This document shows, one piece after another, positions 22,617-34,511 of a stretch of 64,000 nucleotides of DNA. Made by a program: the position numbers and the translations under genes. The first letter of the stretch is position 1. Every line of letters begins with the position of its first letter. Source of the stretch: Cryptomeria japonica (lineage: Eukaryota > Streptophyta > Pinopsida > Cupressales > Cupressaceae); contig NC_081411.1 in assembly GCF_030272615.1 (NCBI RefSeq), forward strand, positions 45,773,517 through 45,837,516, read 5' to 3'. The notes beneath the pieces were generated by a model. That model was not told where the DNA came from. It searched no databases and worked only from the letters and a program-made list of their open reading frames with translations.

Positions 22617-25600
22617 TTAAGCTTTACTTGGGGAGCTTACATCAAACCCTTCAATGGGTTGTAATCCAAGATTTTTACAATGAAATTGGAATTTTTCTTT
22701 ACAAAGTGGCTTGGTCAAAATATCTGCAACTTGGTCTTCCCCCTTGCAATAGAGGAGTGAAACTTGCTTGTCTTCAATTTGTTCTCTAATAAAGTGGTGT
22801 TGAAGAGCAATGTGTTTTTTCCTTGCATGGAAAACTGGATTTTTAGCCAAGGCAATGGCACTTTGGTTGTCACAATACAATGGAGTTGGTTCATGTTGAG
22901 GTAGACCCAAATCTTCAAGTAGTCTTCTAAGCCACAAGACTTCTTTGGAAGCATTAGTGCATCCTTTGTACTCAGCTTTAGTGGATCCAAAAGAGGTAGA
23001 TTGTTGCTTTTTACTATTCCAAGAAATTGCTCCTGAACCAACAAAAAAACAATAACCACAAGTAGATTTCCCATCATTGGGATCTCCACCTAGATCGGAA
23101 TCAGTAAAACCTTTTAAAGTAAAATCAGAATTTGTATCATAAAACAAACCTACATTCATTGTTCCTTTAATATATCTTAAAATTCTTTTAGCAACTTTAA
23201 AGTGTGTTTGTTGAGGTTTAGACATGAATCTTGAAACCAAACCAACACTATAAGCAATATCGGGCCTAGTAAGAGTTAAATAATTTAAACTTCCAACTAA
23301 TTGTCTATACAAAGTAGGATCAACAAGAGGAGTTTGCATATCAAGCATTAACTTAGTGCCTAATTCAATAGGAATTGAAAAATGATGAGAATCATTCATT
23401 TTAAATTTATCTATGAGATCTTGAGCATATTTACTTTGAGATAAGAAAATTCCTTTAGAGGTTTGCCAAATTTGCATTCCTAAGAAATAATGTAAAAGAC
23501 CTAAATCAGTCATTTGAAATTTTTGATTAAGTTGAAACTTAATATCAGAAATCAAAGTATTGGAACTTGAAGTAAGAATCAAATCATCTACATACAAGAT
23601 AATAATTATAATATCATCTTCACTATGTTTAATATACAAGTTAGGATCATTTTTACTTCTAATAAAGCCTTGAGAAAGAAAGAATTCATTAATCTTGGAA
23701 TACCACTCCGTAGGAGATTGCTTTAATCCATAAATTGATTTCTTTAATTTACAAACTAAGTGTGCATTACCTTCTTTAATAAAACCAGGAGGTTGAGACA
23801 TATAAATTTCTTCATGTAAATCACCATTAAGAAAAGCACTTTTAACATCCATTTGGTGAATAGGCCAATTCATTCTAGAAGATGAAGCAAGCACAAGTTT
23901 AATTGTAGGCATTTTAGCAATAGGAGCAAAAGTTTCAGTATAATCTAAGCCTTCAATTTGAGAAAAACTGTAGCAACTAATCTAGCTTTAAATTTACTAA
24001 CTTGATTATTAGCATTCAATTTGGTTTTATAAAGCCACTTGCAAGAAACAAGATTTTTACCATGAGGAAAGGGAACTAAATCCCAAGTTTGGTTAGAAGT
24101 TAAAGTATCATATTCTTCCTTCATTGCTTTTTGCCAATGTGGTTGATTTTTAGCTTGATCAAATGTTTTAGGATCATTAGAATTCATAATAGTAGTCATT
24201 AAAGCATAATTACAATAATTAACTCTCCTAGCTTGAAGTTTATCCATTCTAGCTAAGTATTCATCACTATCTTGAATTAAAGATTTAAACCATTTAGGTC
24301 TTCTTTTAGAAGTAATGGATTCATCACTAGAAGAAGAGTCATGAGGAGTAGAGTTATTATTATCATCATCACTATCACTAGAAGGAATAGAAAGAGATGC
24401 ATTAGGAGTAGGGTTAAGAGAAGGAGGTTGGTCCTCCACAAGCACAACTTTGGTTTGACCAAGTTCATCATCCTTCACTTTAGAACAATCATGAATGCCC
24501 TTTTCTGCAATACAAACATCTCTTGCAACTTTTACCTTGTTAGTAATAGGATTGTAAAATCTATAACCTTTAGTATTTTCATCATAACCAACAAAAATAA
24601 AAGGAGAAGATTTAGCATCTAATTTTTTTCTTTTCTCCTTAGGTTTGTGAACATAAGCTATGGAACCAAAAATTCTTAAATTCTTCAAATTAGGCTTTCT
24701 ACCAAACCAAGCTTCTTCAGGAGTTTTATCCTTTAAGGCTTTGGTAGGTGTTCTATTAATTAAATATGTTGCACAAGCCATAGCTTCAGCCCAAAAATTG
24801 TAATCCATATTTTTAGCATGCAATAAACATCTAGCCATTTCAACAATTGTCCTATGCTTCCGTTCTGCCACACCATTTTGTTGTGGTGTATAAGGAACGG
24901 TAAGCTCATGTTTAATTCCAAAAGATTTTAAATAAGCATTAAATGCATTATTGACATATTCTCTTCCATTGTCAGTACGAAGAATCTTAATTTTAGAACC
25001 AGATTGCCTTTCTACAAACATATGAAATTCAGTAAAAACATTAAGCACTTGATCCTTACTATGAAGGAAATATATCCATGTTCTCCTGGAAAAATCATCA
25101 ACAAAGGTAAGTGCATACCTTGAACCTTGGATGGAGGGATTCTCCATGGGACCCAAGAGATCACTATGAACGAGGTGCAATTTAGTGTATGCCCTCCAAG
25201 ATTGACCATGAGGAAAGGGTTCCCTATGCATCTTACCACTCATGCAACCATTGCAAACAATTTGAGAAGGAACAATACTAGGCAGTCCATCAACCATATT
25301 TGCTTTTTGCATCAATGAAATATAATCAGAATTGAGATGGCCAAGTCTTTCATGCCATATAGAAAAATCAACAGTAGTAAGCAAAGAATACTTTGGAGGA
25401 GCAAATTCATAGAACTTGAATAAGTTATCACTATCCATTTTAGCAGTTGAAATAACATGATTAGTGTTTGGATCAATGATATAACATACGCCCCTATAAA
25501 AGTTAATCTTATAATCTTGACAAAGTTTAGGAACTGAAATCAAATTTGATTTTAATTCAGGAACATAAAGAACATCATGTAATTTCCCATTAGGAACATT

Positions 25601-26749
25601 CACATCACCAATAGCTTCAACTTTACAACTATGATTATTAGCTAATTGAACAGGAATATTAGAAGTATCGGGATGCAAAGATTCAAAACATTCTTTATGA
25701 GAAGTAACATGTTGAGATGCACCAGAATCAATAATCCACTCAAGTGGTTGAGAAACATTATAAGTACATGTAAATGCATGACGAGATGAATTTCCATTAT
25801 TATTACCTTTCTTATAATGAGGTTTATGTTGATTATTTTGATTATTTTGATTCATGGGCTTTTTACCATTTTGTTTCTTAAAACAATTATTAGTAATATG
25901 TCCATCTTTCCCACAATATGTGCAATGGGGTCTTGTTTGAGAATTATTCCTTTGATTATTGTACGTATTATTATGATTATTATTATGAGAATTGTTATGA
26001 TAGGATTTAGAATGAGATTGATAATTAGAAGATTTGTGATTATTATTATGATTATTATTATGATTATGATTATGTTTATTATTATTGGATCTAAAATTAT
26101 TATTATGATTTTGATTTTTAGACATAAAAGCATGTTCACTACTTTTAAGAGTACCAAATTGAATTAATTTAGCTTCCTCTTGACGCAATAAATTATGAAA
26201 AATATCATATGTTAATTGAGTAGCTAAGCTAGGAATAGCAAGTTGAGCATGAATATTCATAATAAATTGTTGAAATTGATGAGGAAGACATTTTTTAAGA
26301 ATAAGATGAATTAAACGTAAATCAGCTAGAGTAACTCCTAAACTAGTTAATTGACTATTAACAGAATCAAACTTTAATAAGAATTCATCCATAGTTTTAA
26401 AATCCGTATACCTTAGATCTTCAAGTTGATCTTGAAGTTGAATTTTTCGGGATTCATTTGAGCTATCATAAGTTGTTTTTAAAATTTCCCAAGCTTCATG
26501 CGCTTTTGTACAATTTCCAATTAAAACATACAAATCGGGAACCATTGAAATACCAATTAAACCAAGTGCTTCCTCATTTTGAGCCTTCCATCTATCTAGG
26601 TCGGCTTGAGGAGCAGATGTAGCGGGTTCAAATGTTTTATCAGTCGCAACATCCAAAAGGTGTTTGAAACGAAAAATAAATGAGATATGTGTTTTCCAAG
26701 AATGATAATTGGAACTATTTAATTTAATTTCTGGAATTAATGTAGACAT
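22617..26749 (-). pseudogene. Copia-3 gag-pol polyprotein, one frameshift from intact
   Basis: ATG at 26749 (MSTLIPEIKLNSSNYHSW) starts about 1,376 codons. Domains by residue: UBN2-type gag (1-205), an Asn/His-rich stretch (211-270), zinc knuckle CTYCGKDGHITNNC (276-289), protease IIDSGASQH (339-347), GAG-preintegrase WHERLGHL (465-472), and DDE integrase with D530, D593 and E629 (35 residues between the last two). The last are RT with ILYVDDLIL (near 23600) and RNase H, ending SSPSKA. Near 23965 one G is missing (ATVFLK where ATGFSQ is expected), which shifts the frame and ends translation at 23945. The remainder, 23912 to 22617, is open. Integrase has TDNGREY rather than the common TDNGGEY. 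No other damage is visible. Confidence 0.93.
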
Positions 26750-27294
26750 GATAGCAAAATAATAGTTTGTAAAAAAAAAATTACCCCTTTGATTAAAAAA
26801 AATAAAAAATTAACCTCCTTGATTTAAAAATAAACCAGATTTGAGTAAGAATTATAACAAAATTTATGTAAAAAAAATGTTATATTCAAATCTTAAATAA
26901 CAAATTTTTAAACAAAAAAAATATTTACCAAAGAAAAAATTATATTTTAATAACAAATTGAAATTGATTTTTTTTGTTTTTTTAAAATTTGATTTAAACA
27001 ATTGTAAGTCTTAATAACAAAATAAAACTATTGTATATTAAAAGCTTTATTAAAAAAAACTTTTAAAAAAAACTTTAATTTATTTTAAATGTAAAAAAAA
27101 CTTGATAACTAATTTTTTAACGTTATTAATCTTTATATATAGACTATTTAAACCTTTTTTTAAAAGAAATAACACAAGTTTAATAAAATTTAATATTAAA
27201 CTAAACTTGATTTAAATAAAGTAAGTTTTAAAAAAAACTTTGAAACTTGTCATATATATAAGTTTTAATATTAAATTTTATTAAGCAAGGCGGG
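26750..27294 (-). other. Copia-3 leader, AT-rich part
   Basis: Almost only A and T, with many A and T homopolymers and TTTAATATTAAA-like inverted words. No frame of note. It lies immediately 5' of the gag start codon. Confidence 0.6.
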
Positions 27295-28448
27295 AAAATG
27301 ATTGCAGAGCCGTTACTGAAGAAGAGGCAGGAAGATACTGCAAACAGAAAGGTGTTATTGCATGGACAATGCAAGCCACCAGACAAAGGAAGACAGAAAA
27401 AACAAATCTGGAAGATGAAATATGGCTAATAAGGTGCAGATTAAATTTGAAGAACAATTAAATTCAGCTTGCAGGAAGGAGGAAAGATCCGTGGCATTTA
27501 GTTACGTTAAAGAAACGCGCATTTAGTGCAGTGATGAGATGTATTAGATATTGGGTCGGAAGAATGGACCACCCAATCCTGAAGGTGGGTCAAGCACTCA
27601 GTCTAGATTTCCGGCCCAGATATTAGTGCAGCAAACTACTTTTCTGGTAGGACAAAGCGCGAGTACTGAGGCCGCTGTGTTTCGCAGTTAGCCTCCCGAT
27701 GAAAGTCCTGCCTGCTAATTACGAGCATGCAGTGAAGGACTGGGAGCGAGGATCGCAAGGCGTGCAAGAGGCATAGAGAAAGTTGCAGTCAATTGAAGAG
27801 AGAGGAGACGACAGATTGCTCAACGGCCGCGTACAGGAGTATATTAGAAGGTTAGAGATGGATTACCACAGCCTTCCCCGCAAGCAGTTGCAGGCCTTGT
27901 GCAAGAAGCACGAAATGCAAGGGGCATAAAGTGCCAAAAAAAACTGGCTCGAAAACCAGCAAGGATTGAATATTAGGTTATAGTTTTTAACTTTCAGGAA
28001 TCGCAGAGAATAGATGGCTAAGAACAGAGATATTGCTAGATTGATTAAAATTGAGCGATTTTGATTAGGGTTAGTTTTGATGTTTAAGTCGAACTTATTA
28101 TTACTTTAATCATTCAAAAATTTGTTTGTGTTAGAGAGTTTGATTAGAGAACAATGCCTTATGCTTTGTTTCAAACGTTTGAGATTGGTGAATGGTCTCA
28201 GACCAGTGCCTATCTATGGGGCAATAGAGTCACAGTCCAAAGACTGAAAAACAAAACAGATACAATCATACAAGAAGAACAAATTTAAGTTTAAATAAAG
28301 ATTATCCTTTTTATTTATCAATAACACCTGCAAATAAAAATGTTAGGACTAAATGGCAGATTCAAACAAATTGAATTAGAATAGTTGTAAGCAAAAAGAA
28401 ATTAAAATCTGCAAGTGAATCAGAAATGAAATTTAATAATAAATTAGT
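27295..28448 (-). other. Copia-3 leader, GC-richer part of unknown origin
   Basis: Composition changes abruptly at 27290 from AT-rich DNA to a mixed, clearly GC-richer sequence (to about 28010), with no long frame on either strand. It could be captured host sequence or an RNA packaging/translation region. I recognise nothing in it. Confidence 0.45.
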
Positions 28449-28608
28449 TTTGGTGGCAAGCCGACCAAATAGATTAAGGAGACTGAGTTTGGCGGTAAAC
28501 CTTCCAAACTATGCACACTAAAACAAAAACATAAACTTTGGCGGCAAGCCTTCCAAAGTCACAAATTTAAACTAGAAAGGAGGAACTTTGGCGGCAAGCC
28601 TTCCAAAG
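28449..28608 (-). repeat. Four hairpin repeats with compensatory changes in the Copia-3 leader
   Basis: Copies lie at 28449-28469, 28486-28510, 28535-28559 and 28586-28608. On the + strand each reads (A)CTTTGG-c-GGC-aa-GCC-tt-CCAAAG(T) or a variant. Copy 2 has AGTTTGG paired with CCAAACT and GGT paired with ACC, so both stem changes are matched on the other arm. They lie about 220-400 nt downstream of the PBS in the transcript. Confidence 0.7.
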
Positions 28609-28830
28609 CCCTTTTTTTTTTTAATAAAAGACTGACTAGAATAGGAGATTAAACTTGCAGGCAAACTTGTTAACAAGTTTGAAAAAAAATGTTAAAAATC
28701 TGAAACCAAAACCTGCATAATAGAAAATATTAGAAAAGAACTTCTTCTCCTCTCAAGAATGCCTCCAACAAGGTGAACTCCACAGAATGGTAACCTTCAT
28801 CAATGTCAACTTAAAACAAGGATTAGAAAC

Positions 28831-28844
28831 CTGCTCTGATACCA
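28831..28844 (-). promoter_or_regulatory. Copia-3 primer binding site (initiator tRNA-Met)
   Basis: The - strand reads TGGTATCAGAGCAG, directly adjoining the 5' LTR at 28845. Confidence 0.9.
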
Positions 28845-29031
28845 TGAAAGGAAATAAAAGAGAAAGGAAAGGAAAATTAATCCAAGAAAGTTTATGATGA
28901 AGTAATTGTTACCATGAGAAAAGCAAAAAACCTTGGAGCATCACCCAAATGTGAAGAAGGAGGCACAAGAACTTTTGAAAGGGGAAAAGCAAAGAAAAAC
29001 CCCTTGTGATATTATGAATGAGGCAATGCCT

Positions 29032-29107
<76 letters not shown>

Positions 29108-29412
29108 AAGAAGCTCTTTACAATATTGTCATTAAGAAGAAATGAGAGAGGAGACATCTCTTAAGTAGAGATGAGGAGAGGAGTTACAAAGTAACTCCCA
29201 AATCTATGAATGCCACCATTCATAAAATGTGTGTGCCATGTGTCCACATCCTCTTATGGAGGAAATCTAATATTCCTTAATAAAGGAAAATAAAAGAAAT
29301 GACTTGTCCTCACACATGTACTAGAGGACAAATTACATGTAGGAATTCCAAAGGAATATCCTAAACTAAATAAAAATAAACCTAAGCTAAGTAAAGATTA
29401 AATATTCTAACA
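28845..29412 (-). repeat. Copia-3 5' LTR (568 bp)
   Basis: Identical to the 3' LTR except for one base (GAGAAAGG against GAGCAAGG near the left end) and a much longer GA run at 29038-29106. Followed by the TSD copy GATAC. Confidence 0.93.
29038..29106. repeat. (GA)34 microsatellite in the Copia-3 5' LTR
   Basis: 69 nt of uninterrupted GA, against 17 nt in the partner LTR. Confidence 0.97.
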
Positions 29413-29460
29413 GATACCCTGTTTCACCTCACAAATAAGAAAGTCGAAATAGGGGGGGCA
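29413..29460 (+). other. Tat-A internal remnant right of Copia-3, with PPT
   Basis: Continues the segment interrupted at 22093 and ends GAAATAGGGGGGGCA (29446-29460), the second copy of the Tat-A PPT. Confidence 0.7.
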
Positions 29461-32006
29461 TATAGCTACCCATGAATTTAATCACCTTCCTTAGTAATAA
29501 TTAGGTGATTTTGTGATCTACCATATGGTTTTGTAGGGTGTGCTTCCTAACTGTGTGCTGCAGATACTGCTGGGGGCTTCGTTCGACAACTTATGGATAT
29601 ATCCTTTTTCAAATAATGTTTACTTTTATGTACTTTAGCTTGCTTATGCACGTAGTGTCATATGACCCCTAAAGTGGAGGCTAAATATAGTTCCATAAGT
29701 TATACACCCTTGATAGGGTGGTACAATTTCACACTTAGGTAAGCAGCCACCTTAGTGTGTCTTGCATCTTGCATTTCTCATTCCCCTTTAAGTATTTAAT
29801 TATTTAATTTAATTAAATATAAGGTCATGTTTCATCACTTTACACATTAAAAAGCTGGGCCCTTTACCTAATCAAGCCCCTTTTCATTTTATTCCTTTAA
29901 TGAATTATTTAATCATAAAACCTAATTATGTCTTATTTTGACCATTTAGGCCCAATTACGCATATCAAAACATCTCGAAATCAGTTGTAACTTTGGAATG
30001 CACTCTAATATCATCATATCTAACAGTCGCTAAAACTTGGTGAAAATTTGGTCGAACCATGTCAGGAACACACATGGTCCACGACTTTTTTCCCCAAATT
30101 TTGGGAGCATAATCCTATGATATAATAATGCTTAACCCAAAATATCAATGGGAAATTCAAATCCTAGGTCAGCCTAAACATGAAATTAAGATCTAGGGTT
30201 TCATACTTAAGAGCTCTCTTTCTTCATTGGAAAGGGTCTTCTTCTCAGAATCTAAGAACAAGTTTTTGGAGTAAAAGAGCCTTCTTTGCAGTGAAAGAGT
30301 AGATCTTGGAAGTATTCAACAACATTTAACATTCATCCATCAAACATTCATCAACTATCAATTTATTAATTGGAGGCTTTAAAGGTGTAGAAGAACAATA
30401 GTAGATCACAGACTAATGATTAGGTTGTACCTTTGCCTTGGGGTTGGGTATGGTTTCATTTTGTTTTCATGTCTTTTCATAAGCTTAATTTTGATTCATA
30501 TTCATGATTTAAATCACTTTTGATTGTGGATTTAGAGCATTTACTTTTTCAATTAAAAGAAATTACGGTTTACTCTTTAGTGTTGCTCTAGGTTGTTTAC
30601 TTTCATTCTTAGGATCTTACACACACACAAGGTTCTTGCACACACATTTTTAGTACATTATCTGCTATTTGTGGAGGTGGAAATCATGAACATAGCGGTT
30701 TGACTAAGGTAAAACCCCATATAGCCATCCAAACCTTCCCTTTTCAGTTGCAGGTGCATAAATAGGCATTCAAAGGCAATTTCAGATATGGAAAAGGCAT
30801 CAACACCACCCAGAAGTGTTAGAAGTGCAGAAATATGTCAAGGACAAGGGCATGGCCCCTTGGTCCTTCCTAGGAGAGTGGTGTGGCATCATGGTCTTTC
30901 CCTCTCTCAGTAGGACTTGATAGAATAGTACTTTGCAGATTTCATAATCCCTACTATCAGTTGCAGCTCTAGAATTGTAGAATCAAGACAGTGGTGTGGC
31001 ACCTGGGTCCCAAATTTTTTTTCTCAATTATTAAACATAGGTGCACCTCTGATTTTTCCCTCTGATCTATACTTTTTAGTAGTCTGACATTTTTTCTTTG
31101 ATCTGTATTCTCAGATTAGGATTGGCTTCCTTACTTGCTTTCTAGGTTAGATTGCATTTTGCATCATTCCTCTCTCTCATTTAGAGGAAAGGAATAGAAA
31201 AACTAAGAGTTAATCCATGACTCTCTCTTTCTCATAAGATGTAGCCAATGTGCATTACCTCTCTAGGCTCTTTTGTATTGCATGAGTGTGTATGAGATTG
31301 GAATTAGGGTTTGTATACTTAGTTTCACTTTTTCCCCTACACAGGGAGAAACCTCGGTGAGAAATTCTACTAGAGTCTACTACTCTAATCTCGGCTCATA
31401 GTGAATAAAAGTCTGATTACAAATTTATGGGCACCAACCCAAAGGAGCACCAATCCCTGATCTGAGCACCCACTCAAATAATTACAATAACGAAGAATAA
31501 CAATTACTAGTTGAGTGTGTCATTACAAATGATATTTTGTAACACGCCATGTTTTCCACACTTGAAACTAAATCTTATCTTTTTATCTTATAGGCTTTTT
31601 CTTCTACTATCTGATCTCTGCAATAGCTTTATACACTCTATCTTGTCTTTTCACCAACTCTTTTGATCTCTACTCTCTTCTTGTCTCTTTCTTTGCTTCA
31701 CACGGTGTGAAATATGCATTGTATTTCTAACACTCTATTTTCTTGCTTCTATTTCATCTGCAAAAACATACTCCAGTTTGCCTTCAACAACATACACACA
31801 CAAGTTAGAATTTCTTCATCTCAATAATTCAAATTGATCACAATATTTTTTCTTCTTAGTGTTTTCCCTCCAAAATTGATTTTCCCTCCAAAGGAAAATT
31901 CATAAACACTTCTTGAAGTCAAGAAAGCGATCTAGCTTAATTTTAGTTTTCTAATTCTTGCCCTTTTTCGTATTACATTCTATCTTTTTATTTTTGCTTA
32001 GCTAAC
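29461..32006 (+). repeat. Tat-A LTR copy 2 (about 2.55 kb)
   Basis: Aligns with 18987-21515 throughout. The start is mutated from TGTAG to TATAG. Similarity to copy 1 stops at about 32006 (CTTAGCT), but the real LTR end may be further right. It includes the inverted-repeat module at 30040-30113. Confidence 0.65.
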
Positions 32007-32497
32007 TCAACATTCGTGCATGATCTTGGCATGCAACACTCATTCTCATAAATAAAACTCCTAGTTGTTATTTCCTCAACAACCATATCGTGTTAGAAAC
32101 CTCTAATTAGTCTTGTACATGTCGCGTCCTCCACATCTCCTTTTAAATCATTGAGTCAAAATTGGTCAAACATTGAGTGCACCACTTCTATGTTGATAAT
32201 TTGTAGAACACCCATCATGTTCTCAACATCGCAAAGCATACCTAAAAGATGGAGGGACTCCGTGCCTTCTTCCTCTTAATTACTCCACAAGGTTATTTTT
32301 CTTTAGTCTTTCTTTCTATGGGCTGATGAGGCGTTATGCAAAACATGTTGTTTGATCTACTGTGCAAGAAGTATCCTTTTTGCCAAGACACCTCATGTGT
32401 CATAGTGAAAAGATTCATATCACCCTAACACCAAGGATCAACAAGAAACAAATTTTGTTTTGCCAAAAAGAAAAGTCACATCAGAAAATAAATCTTT
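32007..32497. other. Unassigned spacer right of Tat-A
   Basis: No coding motif, PBS or PPT recognised. The first part may still belong to the Tat-A LTR or its flank. Confidence 0.4.
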
Positions 32498-32715
32498 ATC
32501 GGTGTGACCCAAGGGTATCAAGGAGACCCGATCTCTCACCAAAATACAAAGTCACACCGAAATATTTGGTGATAAACATGATGTGATTTGCAATTATTGT
32601 TACTTATGAGTGTGACCAAAGGGTGTCGAGGAGACTTGCTATATCTCTCACTGAAATACAAAGTCATGCCAAAATCCTTGGTGATAAACACAATGTGATT
32701 TATAATTACTATTAT
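32498..32715. repeat. Two-copy 109-bp tandem duplication
   Basis: 32498-32605 and 32607-32715 share GTGTGACC, AAGGGT, GAGGAGAC or AGGAGACC, ATACAAAGTCA and TTGGTGATAAACA in order, with roughly 20% differences. No function is apparent. Confidence 0.7.
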
Positions 32716-33050
32716 ATTTCATCTGAGTTAAGTCAGTTTACCCAGTGAACACTGCATACTTATCCAAAATACTTGCATTGTTCTCATTGTTCTTTACTCA
32801 ACTTGTGCCAACCAAAAACAACAATAATTCTATCATTTTGACCTTCATTTGAAGTATTCATCATCATGCAACTCTATCCAGTGCATTACTTCAATTATGA
32901 ATAACACTAGGTGATTATTGTACAACAATAAACAATGCCTTGCCTTTATCCTATACTTCATCTGATACACTCATCACATTGCATCTCTATCACATGCATT
33001 ACTTCAATTATTGACATCAATGACAATCTAATGCCAATAACCCTATGCCA
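32716..33050. other. Unassigned AT-rich spacer with a loose repeat
   Basis: The words CATTACTTCAATTAT, TCATCATGCAACTCTATC/CACATTGCATCTCTATC recur about 100 bp apart (32845-32900, 32945-33020). Nothing else is recognised. Confidence 0.4.
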
Positions 33051-34494
33051 ACAAACAACTACTTCTTGTATTTTCCTTTAGATAATAGACATTGCCATTT
33101 ATTCTTATACCTTCTACAACTAATCTTCTATAACCTCATTTTCTTATCTCACATCAAAACCCATGAAATATGAGCTTGTAGCCTTTATTGCATATTTAAC
33201 TGACACAAAACAGATTATGCCTCAAATCTTTAACATAATTAACATCATTTGTCCAAATCTTATCATCAATAGTTATGATTCCTTTATCATAGAAAGGTAC
33301 AAACTCCTCACCAATAAACTTTATTAATCCATCATCATACTTTTTAAATTATATGAAATTCTTTCTATCACCTATCATATGATTTGAGCTTCTAGAATCA
33401 ATTATCAAAGCTTTAGGTTTCACTTGCATGTAGTATATAGCCTTCACGGTCATTGATCTTTTACTCTTATTCTCATCATGCGTAATATCAAATCTTTAAC
33501 TATCCTTTTATTCTAAAGATATAAATAATGATTCTTCATTTGAGTCATCACCAACTTCATCTTAAAAGGCATAGGTCTCCACTGAACAAAAACTATTTTT
33601 ACAATTATAATGTCATCTACTCTTTTTTTTTTCTCATCTCTCCTATAATTATATTTTCTCTTGTTGTTAGCATTTGATCTCTTATAGTTATCATCCTTGA
33701 AAGGAAATGTAGAAGCATAATGTCGGATCCTTCTACAATTAAATCATTTTAAGGGAATCTTACTTTTGTATTTTATGGATCCTTTCTTTAGTCTTCTTAT
33801 GAAGTTTTCACTCACTTCATCCATGTCAATGCTTGTTTCAAGTTTATCTTCGAACTTTGTGGTAACTTTGAATGGTACTTCCTTCTTCTCATTGTATTGC
33901 TCACTAAGTTCTAAAATTTAAAGTTAGAGAGATATCCATAGAGCTTATTGAAAGTATATTTATCATATCATGACTTTCTTCAATGGCATACTTTTTAGGC
34001 ATAACACACTTAAATAGTGTTCTCACCGCTTTTGTCACAACTTCACTTTCTTTCATTTTTTCACCAATAACTTAATTGATTGCATTGACTATCTCATTCA
34101 TGCAGTGCTGGTAACTCTTAATATTCTCATCTTTAGACATCCTTAGTGTCTCAAATATGTACTTTTGATTTTGCATTTTGAATTGCTTGGTCTTTTGATC
34201 TCCTTCATAAATGCAACCCAGTTTATCCACTCATACTAAGAACACGTTGATTGTTTTCCTTGATATTATTTTTATGGTTCTTGATCTCATCTAGAGTACT
34301 AGGATGACCATTAGGAGTAGTATAAATAGTTATGATAATTTCCCATATTCCAACCAATAGATAATTTAAATGATATTCCATTTGCTTGTTGTAAGTAGAG
34401 TAATTTGTTCTATCAAACCTTGGTGCCCTAAAATATGTGTCTTGCACCATCCCAAACCTTCCTTGGGTAGTTAAGCTTCTCTTAGAGGAACCTT
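33051..34494 (-). pseudogene. Old copia gag-protease-preintegrase fragment
   Basis: Read from the right on the - strand: APRFDRTNYSTYNKQMEYHL (gag N-terminus), then a degraded zinc knuckle (FNCRRIRHYAS, near 33740) and basic KRKYNYRRDEKKKR. A protease remnant IIDSRSSNHMIG follows near 33385, where the active-site DSGA is now DSRS, and then the pre-integrase region. Frequent stops and frameshifts are present. The family is the same as the fragment at 5540-6333, but the two overlap for about 150 bp near their preintegrase ends and so are separate copies. Confidence 0.7.
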
Positions 34495-34506
34495 GCTCTG
34501 ATAGCA
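34495..34506 (-). promoter_or_regulatory. Mutated primer binding site
   Basis: The - strand reads TGCTATCAGAGC, the tRNA-Met PBS with its third base changed. It marks the 5' end of the fragment to its left and the LTR to its right. Confidence 0.7.
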
Positions 34507-34511
34507 ATTAT

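Larger units (their letters stand above)
22094..29412 (-). mobile_element. Copia-3: complete, very young Ty1/copia element
   Basis: 7319 bp with LTRs of 516 and 568 bp that differ by one substitution plus a 52-bp difference in a GA repeat. TSD is GATAT on the left and GATAC on the right. The uninterrupted Tat-A copy near 18930 reads GATAC, so the left copy mutated after insertion. One gag-pol frame carries a single frameshift. A 2.1-kb leader lies between PBS and gag. Confidence 0.94.

Noticed and set aside
25817-26167. Ile/Met-rich open frames on both strands within Copia-3
   Set aside because: Shadows of the Asn/His-rich low-complexity part of gag (ATT/AAT repeats).
28909-29157. Open frames coding for Arg-Glu or Ser-Leu repeats
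   Set aside because: Translation of the GA microsatellite in an LTR, not a gene.
5540-34494. The two old copia fragments (5540-6333 and 33051-34494) as one element split by Tat-A
   Set aside because: They overlap for about 150 bp of homologous but non-identical sequence, so they are separate copies.
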